NCBI GenBank assembly: GCA_021155965.1
Contig: JAJNBJ010000033.1
Location: forward strand, 1 to 32,360
DNA from: Flavipsychrobacter sp.
GTDB taxonomy: Bacteria; Bacteroidota; Bacteroidia; Chitinophagales; Chitinophagaceae
Length of the DNA stretch: 32,360 nucleotides
Direction: 5' to 3'
This document shows positions 16,304 to 23,131 of this stretch, one piece after another. Positions within the stretch are counted from its first letter, which is position 1. Each line of letters starts with the position of its first letter. The translations under genes were made by a program, and so were the position numbers. Under the pieces are notes generated by a model. That model was not told the origin of the DNA. It was given only the letters and a program-made list of their open reading frames with translations, and ran no database searches.

Positions 16304-17527
16304 CTATGCCCATTGCTCAGTAAGTGACCTTACTGCATGTTCATTTCCCGTTAACACTGCCAGCCGGTTGATGACGCGCTCCACAAGTGCATCGGGGCAG
16401 GAAGCGCCGGATGTTATCATTAATCTTAGGGGGCTAGAAGCCGGGAGATAGCCTGAAGTGGTTTTCTCGCTGTGCGTATGCAGGCCAAAGTGGTTTATTT
16501 CAGTTTCAGAAACAATGCAATGTTCATCATTGATGAAGTAGGTGGGTAGTTTCATCTCGCAAAGTTCCACAAGATGTGAAGTATTTGAGCTGTTATATCC
16601 ACCTATTACAATGGCAAGGTCTGCAGGGCGCTCCAGCATTGCCTGCACTGCTGTTTGATTATCGTTTGTGGCATAACAGAGCGTATCGCGGGTATCGGCA
16701 AACCTTTCACCGGCCTCGGCAGGTGTCTGATAATGGCTAGTAATGAGTTGTTTAAGATAGTCTGCTATAGCCTGTGTCTCGCTTGCCAGCATGGTGGTTT
16801 GGTTCACTACTCCTATCCGCTGAAGATGCTTACTTACATCGAAACCTTCAGAGAACTGGCCTTTAAAATCTGTATAGAATTGTTCAGGCGGCAATTCGCC
16901 GGTAATAAACCTGCCCAGGCGTTGCGCCTGTTCCATATCCTTCACCACTATTGTGGGAGTATGAGCCTTGCTGTGCGAAAATGTTGCCCTTGTCTCTTCG
17001 TGCCCCGGCTTGCCATGCACTACTATAGTATACCCATCATCACCTATTTTTTCGGCCCTGTTCCATACTTTCTCCACAAAGGGGCATGTGGTCTCGTAAT
17101 GTGTCGGATCTATCCCTTTGTCGCGCAGTATCTTTTCCATCTCCAGCGTTGTGCCGAATGCCGGGATGATCACTACATCATCCGACGTTAAATCGCCCCA
17201 GTCCATCAGCATTTTGCCCTTGGTATCCATTATAAACTGAACGCCTAAAGCCTGCAGGTCAGCATTAACCCCCGGATTGTGTATCATCTCGCTGAGCAGA
17301 AATATCCTTTTACCGGGGTTCTCTTCAATCGCCCTGAAGGCAATTTCTATGGCATTTTCCACACCATAGCAAAATCCAAAATGGCGCGCAAGTACTATTT
17401 GCAAAGTCCCCAATTCCAGCACTGTAGGTGCGAAGTCCTTCTTCATACGGTCTTCGGCCTTGCGTTTTTGTTTAATAGCGCTTATCAGGGGGCTGCGGTA
17501 ATGCGTGGGAACACTGAAGGATTTCAT
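16304..17527 (-). CDS. ispH: 4-hydroxy-3-methylbut-2-enyl diphosphate reductase
   Basis: 407 residues, the long form of IspH (LytB) found in Bacteroidota and others. It carries out the last step of the non-mevalonate isoprenoid pathway, making IPP and DMAPP. The three Fe-S ligands are visible: C53 in HFGFCYGVENA, C148 in ETTCPFVEKVW and C284 in DTLCYATNDNQ. Active-site HGKPGHEETRAT lies at 171-182, VVNQTTMLASE at 240-250 and GYNSSNTSHL at 310-319. The first 40 residues are an extension relative to the shorter E. coli form. A -7 box six bases upstream of the ATG supports this start. It is convergent with the two-repeat secreted protein. Confidence 0.96.
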   Translation of the reverse strand: MKSFSVPTHYRSPLISAIKQKRKAEDRMKKDFAPTVLELGTLQIVLARHFGFCYGVENAIEIAFRAIEENPGKRIFLLSEMIHNPGVNADLQALGVQFIMDTKGKMLMDWGDLTSDDVVIIPAFGTTLEMEKILRDKGIDPTHYETTCPFVEKVWNRAEKIGDDGYTIVVHGKPGHEETRATFSHSKAHTPTIVVKDMEQAQRLGRFITGELPPEQFYTDFKGQFSEGFDVSKHLQRIGVVNQTTMLASETQAIADYLKQLITSHYQTPAEAGERFADTRDTLCYATNDNQTAVQAMLERPADLAIVIGGYNSSNTSHLVELCEMKLPTYFINDEHCIVSETEINHFGLHTHSEKTTSGYLPASSPLRLMITSGASCPDALVERVINRLAVLTGNEHAVRSLTEQWA

Positions 17528-17533
17528 GCGCTA

Positions 17534-17541
17534 CAAAATTA
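17534..17541 (-). promoter_or_regulatory. -7 box TAATTTTG for ispH
   Basis: Exact TAnnTTTG match on the minus strand, six bases before the ATG at 17527, predicting a leaderless or nearly leaderless transcript. Confidence 0.5.
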
Positions 17542-17572
17542 TCGTTTTCACTTTCAATGAATTGTTAAAGGC

Positions 17573-18265
17573 TTACCTGACAATATTATACCTGAGCAGG
17601 CACCAGTCGTGGTGGATATTGTGGTCGGCATGGTCAAGTTTCATCCTTATCATGCCTACGCTGTCATTCACGTAGAACCAATCTGTCAGGCGGGCCCTGC
17701 TAACCACACCTGTGGAAACCGTGCCGAAATCACTAAAATGATACACATGGGCTACATCGTAAAATGGCAGGCCATTTACGGAGTAAAAGCTATCTATTTG
17801 AGTGAGGGCCGTGGTGTCATACTTCCCCTTTAGGTCGCCATAGGAGTATGGATAAAGAAACAGTGGTTCGAACAGGATCTGGTTCTTCCAGCCATAGTCG
17901 AAAGTGGTGTAATTATAATTGGCTATTATTTTGGTGGCGCGGTAATCGAAAACCCAATTTGCGGAATCAGCGGGCGCAGTACCGTCAATATTCACTTCAG
18001 CTATAGTAATGAGATGGTATTTATACACAACATAAGTCTCTGACTGCTCCTGGTATTCGTTGCTGCGCACATAAAAGCTATCTATCCTGCCTGTGAGTGA
18101 ATCTCTGTATATCCAGTAAGTGCCAGGCAGGAAATTGAGGCGTGCTTTCACGGCAGAGTCAATATCCATTTCAACGTAATCACGCCGCTGGTCTGGCTTT
18201 TTGCAATTACTGAAAATGGCCACAAACCCGATAAACAATATGCCAACTATTTTTGCCGTGCTCAT
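17573..18265 (-). CDS. Putative lipoprotein, function unknown
   Basis: 230 residues from the ATG at 18265. A basic-hydrophobic signal (MSTAKIVGILFIGFVAIFSN) is followed by C21. FSNC is a loose lipobox of the kind tolerated in Bacteroidota, so lipidation is likely but not certain. The rest is beta-rich with many aromatic residues (LPGTYWIYRDSLTGRIDSFYV) and no known domain. A second ATG at 18292 would add nine residues and cannot be excluded. Three TTGCTCA repeats in helical phase lie about 90 bases upstream (18355-18383). ispH begins 46 bases after its stop on the same strand. Confidence 0.65.
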   Translation of the reverse strand: MSTAKIVGILFIGFVAIFSNCKKPDQRRDYVEMDIDSAVKARLNFLPGTYWIYRDSLTGRIDSFYVRSNEYQEQSETYVVYKYHLITIAEVNIDGTAPADSANWVFDYRATKIIANYNYTTFDYGWKNQILFEPLFLYPYSYGDLKGKYDTTALTQIDSFYSVNGLPFYDVAHVYHFSDFGTVSTGVVSRARLTDWFYVNDSVGMIRMKLDHADHNIHHDWCLLRYNIVR

Positions 18266-18299
18266 AGAACGAACTTTTATGGTCTTGCACATTTCTCTA

Positions 18300-18598
18300 A
18301 AGAATCATCAATTTTACTTAAACTACTGACAATCAATTATTTGAAATAATTTTATTGCTCACTTATTGCTCATTGTTTGCTCATATGGTTTATCCCATTT
18401 GCGATATTATCAACCGCAAAGCACGCAAAGGAATAACTTGCTTTTATCTCGCTATCTAGGGCTTGAACCGTGTAAAAATACACAATGGCTGAGGGGTTTC
18501 AAAATAAATTTTTCATGATAGGAAATCCTTTCCTGCAAAAAAAGGGCAATATTGCATAGAATGCACTGTACAAAAGAAAAGGGCACAATGGCAGCAGG
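18300..18598. other. Non-coding region upstream of the lipoprotein gene
   Basis: No gene is seen in these 299 bases. They contain the phased TTGCTCA repeats (18355-18383), a CGCAAAG-type repeat (CCGCAAAGCACGCAAAGG, 18412-18431) and an AT-rich stretch. The first sulfotransferase-like gene ends at 18599 with no clear terminator. Confidence 0.5.
18355..18383. promoter_or_regulatory. Three TTGCTCA repeats with 11-base period
   Basis: Identical heptamers TTGCTCA occur at 18355-18361, 18366-18372 and 18377-18383, that is TGAGCAA reading toward the minus-strand lipoprotein gene. One helical turn separates each copy, so a protein could contact all three on the same face. It is a possible operator for that gene; the cognate regulator is unknown. 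Confidence 0.5.
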
Positions 18599-20173
18599 CT
18601 ATGGATTCCTCCGAGACAGAGCATCCTGGGTTTCTTTTACGCTCCATACCATCTTTTCCATCTGTTGGCGGGTTATGATACTTGCACGGTACTTCACATA
18701 GGGTATCCACGAGTTCTTCTGGGGATCATATGTTTCTACTCCTGCACTCCAGTGCACTTGTTTTTTCGTATCAACAATGTACATGCCGTCATATGGAATA
18801 CCTACGGAAATAAATAAACGCCCCCCGGGCATCAGCACAACATTCCCTCCCCCACCCATCGTTCCTTGCAAATTTTTAATTATGGCGTCGCAGCTAAACT
18901 CCCACACTTTTTCAAGCGACCCGCGGGACTGTTTCATTTTTAATACCACAGGGCAATTGAATACTTCTCCAGAACCATTGCCCGGAAGTTTCCTGGTGCT
19001 GCACACATACAGGCAATTATCATCGCCTAACTTCAGTGAATGCTGATTGCAAAACATACTGTTTGCCAGCAATTGGCCCAACTGGGGCGCAGTTCCTGCT
19101 ACCGGGCAGGTATCTTTACCGGGATAAGTAGTCCCGTACTCTGCCAGCACCTTACCCGATGGGTATTCTATCTTGACGATCCTCGATATTCCAACCATAC
19201 TTAAATATATTACACCGCTCCGTTCATCAAAAAAGAAGGCGTTTTCATGCAGGTCGATGTGGCTCCCGGGAAACGTGTTCTGAAATTCCATCAGGTCTGA
19301 TTGCCAGACGTAATCCCTGCTTCTCCATGCCCAAACCAGTTTCCCATTTTCGTCAAATTCCTGGAGTGTACTGCTTGAAATCGGTGGAAAAAATCTCTTC
19401 CTGCCGTCAGCAGCTAAAGCTTCGCCGGACAAAGGCACTTCTGAAAGCAAAGACATATAATGCCCATTTTCCAACTTGCTGAATTCATGGTGAAATGCGT
19501 CGGGGGCTACCATTCCCATGTCATCCCGGTTAAAGCGCGTCCACAAAATTTTCCCATCGTAGGCCACTTCATAAGCGCCCCGCCCTTCGAGAAATGTAAA
19601 ACTGCCGGAAGGTGAAATTTTTATATCAGATAAAGCGCCCACCATGGAATCTGCGCCCGGAAAGTACCAAACGGGCTGCCCCTCCAGATCGAACATCATT
19701 TTCACCCCATCAACCAGTATGTATGTGTCTTTTATTCCCCGGTTCTTTTTGTCGACACGCAATCTTTTACTTTTAGCATCTCCCACAGGAAGTGTGCCGG
19801 TAGAAAAATGATGTAAACTGCTCGTTGCAGCAACTGAACCAGAACTCTTATAAATGACCCGCCACGTATATTCAGAGCCGAAAGAGCGCACTTCTGCAAT
19901 TACGCTATCCGTTGCAGACGATGCAGTATGGGTAATATGCGCTGTAAACTCCTTCTCTATATTGAAATGCCCATTGGCTATTTCGACAAGATACTCTGAA
20001 GTTCCCTTTTTGGGCGGAAACGAAAATCCAATTATCCTATAATTTAAAACTGCCGCTTCTGCAGGGGCAAATTGCGCTTGCGCATAGAATGGCAAGACAA
20101 AAAATAAAACAACGAAAATCGCACGGTATACCGGTAAAACTGCGAAGTTTTTACAACAGGGTTGTTGGGTCAC
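18599..20173 (-). CDS. Arylsulfotransferase-like secreted beta-propeller protein, copy 1
   Basis: 524 residues from the GTG at 20173. A signal peptide (about 1-33, ending YAQA before QF) is followed by an Fn3-like beta-sandwich (about 35-126) resembling the N-domain of bacterial aryl-sulfate sulfotransferases. A propeller follows with family-like His positions: H228-H229 in AFHHEFSKLENGHYM, H309 in IDLHENAFFFD and H378 in CNQHSLKL. The ISRIVKIEYPSGKVLAEYG stretch is typical of the fold. ASST enzymes move sulfate between phenolic compounds through a sulfo-His. Activity here is inferred. It aligns nearly gap-free with the protein encoded at 20465-22051. The frame extends to an ATG at 20248, but that codon overlaps the operator and lies upstream of the predicted start of transcription; from the GTGs the two paralogues are colinear. 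Confidence 0.8.
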   Translation of the reverse strand: MTQQPCCKNFAVLPVYRAIFVVLFFVLPFYAQAQFAPAEAAVLNYRIIGFSFPPKKGTSEYLVEIANGHFNIEKEFTAHITHTASSATDSVIAEVRSFGSEYTWRVIYKSSGSVAATSSLHHFSTGTLPVGDAKSKRLRVDKKNRGIKDTYILVDGVKMMFDLEGQPVWYFPGADSMVGALSDIKISPSGSFTFLEGRGAYEVAYDGKILWTRFNRDDMGMVAPDAFHHEFSKLENGHYMSLLSEVPLSGEALAADGRKRFFPPISSSTLQEFDENGKLVWAWRSRDYVWQSDLMEFQNTFPGSHIDLHENAFFFDERSGVIYLSMVGISRIVKIEYPSGKVLAEYGTTYPGKDTCPVAGTAPQLGQLLANSMFCNQHSLKLGDDNCLYVCSTRKLPGNGSGEVFNCPVVLKMKQSRGSLEKVWEFSCDAIIKNLQGTMGGGGNVVLMPGGRLFISVGIPYDGMYIVDTKKQVHWSAGVETYDPQKNSWIPYVKYRASIITRQQMEKMVWSVKETQDALSRRNP

Positions 20174-20209
20174 TTTGAGGAGTTTATGGTTAAAGTAAAA
20201 AGCAGAACT

Positions 20210-20217
20210 CAAATGTA
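20210..20217 (-). promoter_or_regulatory. -7 box TACATTTG, sulfotransferase copy 1
   Basis: Exact TAnnTTTG match on the minus strand, 36 bases upstream of the GTG start. Twenty-two bases separate it from the palindrome at 20240-20253, the same gap as in front of copy 2. Confidence 0.65.
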
Positions 20218-20239
20218 ATGCAGCAATGCAGGCAATCCA

Positions 20240-20253
20240 TTGAACCATTTCAA
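20240..20253. promoter_or_regulatory. FNR-box-like operator, copy 1 promoter
   Basis: TTGAACCATTTCAA is an inverted repeat, TTGAA-N4-TTCAA. It has the layout of FNR/CRP-family half sites. Its centre is about 42 bases upstream of the predicted transcription start, the position of class II activators. Equivalent sites are at 22116-22129 and 22962-22975. Confidence 0.65.
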
Positions 20254-20258
20254 CTTGT

Positions 20259-20306
20259 GGTGTACATCATCAATTCAGGGGTGTAACCAGCAAATTATGC
20301 GGTGTA
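20259..20306. promoter_or_regulatory. Three GGTGTA repeats, 21-base period (copy 1)
   Basis: Identical GGTGTA hexamers lie at 20259-20264, 20280-20285 and 20301-20306, exactly two helical turns apart, starting five bases beyond the palindrome. The flanks are also partly conserved with the copy 2 promoter. Confidence 0.65.
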
Positions 20307-20464
20307 TGCGCTTAATTTTAGCAAGAGGACACTCCCTAAAGCAGTAAAAGATCTGTGTCCCGGCATTCACGGAGAATGTTACAACAGACCTCTGCCGCAA
20401 TGCAGAGAACCGAACACTGCATTGCTCATCATAAAAAAATCAGGATCTACCGTTACCGGAATAT

Positions 20465-22051
20465 TTAGGGATGCCTTATGGATAATGCACTGCCGAATTC
20501 TTTACCACTTTGTATCAATTGTTCTAACTGCTGGCGGGTAATGATACTTGCCCGGTATTTCAAATACGGCATCCAGGAATTATTATTTGGAATATAAACA
20601 TCCACCATTGCGCTCCATAAAATACTTTTGTCTGCATCAACAATATACATGTCACTATACGGAATACCTAAAGAAACAAACAAACGGTTGCCCGGCAACT
20701 CCATAACGTTACCTCCCCCCCCGTTTGCCTCCTTCGGCTCTTTAGCCAATGCCTCACAGTTGAGTTCCCATACTTTCTCAAGCGCATGGCCAGCCTGCTT
20801 CATTTTCAGTATCTTCGGATAACAATGGCTCCTGCCATCAGCATATTTTCCAGAGTCTTTTTTACTGCTGTAGACATAAATACAGCCATCACCCGATAAT
20901 TTCAATGCGTGGGGGTTGCCAAACATACCATTGGCCAGCATCTGCCCTAATTCGACACCCCCCGTTTGCGTTGTTGTATCAATACCTGGCGCGGAGGAGC
21001 GATAAACAGTCCCATAAGTCGCCAACACCTTTCCGCTGGGATATTGTATCTTCACTATCCTGCTAATGCCTGCCATGCATAAATAGATAACATTGTTCTT
21101 TTCATCAAAACAGAACGCATTTTCATGCAGGTCAAGGTGAGCAGCGGAATACTGTTTGTGCAGTGCCTGCAGATCTGATCGTTGAATATAGTCCTGGCTG
21201 TTCCATGACCACACAAGTTTTCCCTTTTCATCAAACTCCTGGATAGTACTCGTAAAAAAACGCGGGAAAAATCTTTTTCTGCCACCCAAAGGCTGCTGCT
21301 TGACGTCAGTCGAAGGCATATCTGAAAGCAGCGACATATAATGCCCACTGGTAAGCTTGCTGTATTCATGATGAAAAGCAGCGGTATATGCGCCTCCCCG
21401 CCCACGTTCATTATTATATTTCCACAAGGTCCGCCCATCATAGCTTACCTCGTAGGCGTCTCCCCGGTCAAGAAAAGTGATGGTACCCGAAGGAGATATT
21501 TTCATATCCGTCAGTGATGCTGTCGAATCTACACCTGGCAGATACCATACCGGGTTACCCTCCATATCGAATATCTTATTGACCCCATCAACCAATATAT
21601 ATGAATCCCCAATCCCCTGTGCCTTTGTATCTACACGTAACCTTTTGGCACTCACCCCATTTTCAGGCAGCGCACCGGTAGAAAAGTGATGCAAGCTACT
21701 TGTTGCTGTAACAGCACCTAAATGTTTATAAACAACCCGCCATGTATACTCTGCACCAAAAGAAGGCACTTCTATAATTACTTTGTTGGTTTGTGATGAT
21801 ACTTCCTGGCTAATGTGCGAGGCAAATTCCGCTTCCCGGCTGAAAGAACCTGCAGCTATCTCAACAACATACCCTGAAGTTGCTTTTTTTGCAGGAAACG
21901 AAAAACCAATGATCCTGTAGTTTAAAACGGCAGTTTCGGCAGGTGTGAACTGCGCACGGGCCGATATGGAAAAAATAACAAATAAAACAAAAGCAGGTAT
22001 CCTACGTGCCAAATGGGGCAAAAAGCTGCGACTACGGGTTGTTTGGGTCAC
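20465..22051 (-). CDS. Arylsulfotransferase-like secreted beta-propeller protein, copy 2
   Basis: 528 residues from a GTG at 22051, the only standard start that includes the whole signal peptide (about 1-33, ending ARA before QF). An in-frame TTG ten codons later is an alternative. The Fn3-like domain (35-126) and propeller match copy 1. Equivalent His positions are H227-H228 in AFHHEYSKLTSGHYM, H309 in LDLHENAFCFD and H381 in GNPHALKL, and LGIPYSDMYIVD lies in the last blade. Probable role is sulfate transfer to an exported acceptor, but a non-catalytic propeller cannot be excluded. Copy 1 lies downstream with its own conserved promoter 210 bases away, so the pair arose by tandem duplication that included the control region. 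Confidence 0.8.
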   Translation of the reverse strand: MTQTTRSRSFLPHLARRIPAFVLFVIFSISARAQFTPAETAVLNYRIIGFSFPAKKATSGYVVEIAAGSFSREAEFASHISQEVSSQTNKVIIEVPSFGAEYTWRVVYKHLGAVTATSSLHHFSTGALPENGVSAKRLRVDTKAQGIGDSYILVDGVNKIFDMEGNPVWYLPGVDSTASLTDMKISPSGTITFLDRGDAYEVSYDGRTLWKYNNERGRGGAYTAAFHHEYSKLTSGHYMSLLSDMPSTDVKQQPLGGRKRFFPRFFTSTIQEFDEKGKLVWSWNSQDYIQRSDLQALHKQYSAAHLDLHENAFCFDEKNNVIYLCMAGISRIVKIQYPSGKVLATYGTVYRSSAPGIDTTTQTGGVELGQMLANGMFGNPHALKLSGDGCIYVYSSKKDSGKYADGRSHCYPKILKMKQAGHALEKVWELNCEALAKEPKEANGGGGNVMELPGNRLFVSLGIPYSDMYIVDADKSILWSAMVDVYIPNNNSWMPYLKYRASIITRQQLEQLIQSGKEFGSALSIRHP

Positions 22052-22085
22052 TTTGAGGAGTTTATGGTAATCGGTGTAATGACAA

Positions 22086-22093
22086 CAAATATA
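22086..22093 (-). promoter_or_regulatory. -7 box TATATTTG, sulfotransferase copy 2
   Basis: Exact TAnnTTTG match on the minus strand, 34 bases upstream of the GTG. It is 22 bases from the palindrome at 22116-22129. No -33 element is present between them, as expected for an activator-dependent promoter. Confidence 0.65.
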
Positions 22094-22114
22094 TTGTTAC
22101 AAAGAGCCCTAACC

Positions 22115-22130
22115 GTTGAACAAATTCAAC
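22115..22130. promoter_or_regulatory. FNR-box-like operator, copy 2 promoter
   Basis: GTTGAA-CAAA-TTCAAC is a perfect six-base inverted repeat, the best of the three sites. Its core TTGAA-N4-TTCAA is at 22116-22129. Confidence 0.7.
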
Positions 22131-22134
22131 ATGG

Positions 22135-22182
22135 GGCGTACACCACTAATTCTGGGGTGTACCCCCTAAATAATGCGGTGAA
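22135..22182. promoter_or_regulatory. Three GGTGTA-type repeats, 21-base period (copy 2)
   Basis: GGCGTA (22135-22140), GGTGTA (22156-22161) and GGTGAA (22177-22182) fall in the same register as the copy 1 array. Confidence 0.6.
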
Positions 22183-22294
22183 TCAATCAATTTGAGGGTA
22201 AAATACCTGCGGGAGTAAGCAAAATAGCCACTTCCGGAACATGCTACTGGAGATATAGTATCAAAAATGCAAAGGGAAAACAGGGGCTGTTATG

Positions 22295-22870
22295 TTATTT
22301 TTTCGAAATCTTCTTCCTGATCTTGCTCAAAAATTCATGCGATATCCCTAAATAAGCCGCAACCTGTCTGCTGGTAAGCCTTTGGACAATTTGCGGGTAG
22401 GTCGCAATATAGTCAAGGTAAAGTTCTTCCGCAGATTTACTCATTTTCGAGATCACCCTTCGCTGAAGTGCCACTACCCTTTTCTGGCTCATTATGCGGA
22501 ATAACCTCTCCACCTTGGGCAAAACATCATAGAGATCTTCCTTATCTTTCTTACTGATGCAAAGCACCTCACTGTCCTCTAGCGCCTGTATGCTTAGTTG
22601 CGCAGGTATTTGGTTAGTGAAACTGTCTATATCTCCTATCCACCAGCCTTCTATGGCAAAATAAAGCACATGCTCAAACCCTTTACTGCCAATATGATAA
22701 ACCCTGAAACACCCTTTATTAACGAAACCCTCAAACCTGCAAATCTCTCCTTCCCTCAGCAGAAATTCTTTTTTCTTAAACGTCTTTAATTCAAAAGGTT
22801 GGCGGAATTTTTGCCACTCATCGTCAGAGAGACTTACATTGTTCGTTACATTCTTTTTTAAAAGCTCCAT
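22295..22870 (-). CDS. Crp/Fnr-family transcriptional regulator
   Basis: 191 residues from the ATG at 22870. An N-terminal cyclic-nucleotide-binding-type beta-barrel (about 25-110), a dimerisation helix (about 112-143) and a C-terminal winged helix (about 145-190, recognition region SRQVAAYLGISHEFLSKIRKK). Where CRP has the phosphate cassette GEL...RS this protein reads WIGDIDSFTNQIPAQLS, so the key Arg and Glu are absent. The four-Cys pattern of FNR is missing too; only C44, C54 and C104 occur. It probably senses something else. The frame can be extended to a TTG at 22948 but would then run across its own -7 box. A matching FNR-like site and -7 box lie upstream, suggesting autoregulation and control of the two sulfotransferase-like genes. 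Confidence 0.85.
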   Translation of the reverse strand: MELLKKNVTNNVSLSDDEWQKFRQPFELKTFKKKEFLLREGEICRFEGFVNKGCFRVYHIGSKGFEHVLYFAIEGWWIGDIDSFTNQIPAQLSIQALEDSEVLCISKKDKEDLYDVLPKVERLFRIMSQKRVVALQRRVISKMSKSAEELYLDYIATYPQIVQRLTSRQVAAYLGISHEFLSKIRKKISKK

Positions 22871-22930
22871 TCTAAAATAGGGGTGGGTAAATGATCCGTT
22901 AGCTGTTTCAGGTCTGCTTAAACCATGAGT

Positions 22931-22938
22931 TAAATATA
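22931..22938 (-). promoter_or_regulatory. -7-like box TATATTTA for the Crp/Fnr-family gene
   Basis: One mismatch to TAnnTTTG. It lies 23 bases from the palindrome at 22962-22975 and 60 bases upstream of the ATG. Confidence 0.5.
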
Positions 22939-22961
22939 CTTTTCGCAAAAACAGAAAACTA

Positions 22962-22986
22962 TTGAACTAGGTCAACTTGTGGAGTA
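22962..22986. promoter_or_regulatory. FNR-box-like operator plus GGAGTA, Crp/Fnr-family promoter
   Basis: TTGAACTAGGTCAA (22962-22975) is TTGAN-N4-NTCAA. GGAGTA (22981-22986) sits at the same offset as the first GGTGTA of the sulfotransferase promoters. The intervening CTTGT is shared with copy 1. The further 21-base units are not clearly present here. Confidence 0.6.
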
Positions 22987-23131
22987 TCTCAATAATGATG
23001 TGGCAAATGAATTTTGCTATTCCACTGAATGTTGTTGGGAATAAGCATGCAGTCTCAGACCAAATAAAAGATAGTTTTTTGACCATCATTTACAATGCTT
23101 TGAAACTCAATACCGAAAAGGCTTTGGTCAA

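Noticed and set aside
20190-20197. TACTTTAA as the -7 box of copy 1
   Set aside because: TACATTTG at 20210-20217 matches the consensus better and has exactly the same spacing to the palindrome as in copy 2.
20174-20248. ATG-started extension of sulfotransferase copy 1
   Set aside because: The ATG lies inside the palindrome and upstream of the predicted transcription start; copy 2 has no equivalent, and the two proteins are colinear from the GTGs.
22871-22948. TTG-started extension of the Crp/Fnr-family protein
   Set aside because: It would run across the -7-like box; the ATG at 22870 gives the usual length of about 190 residues.
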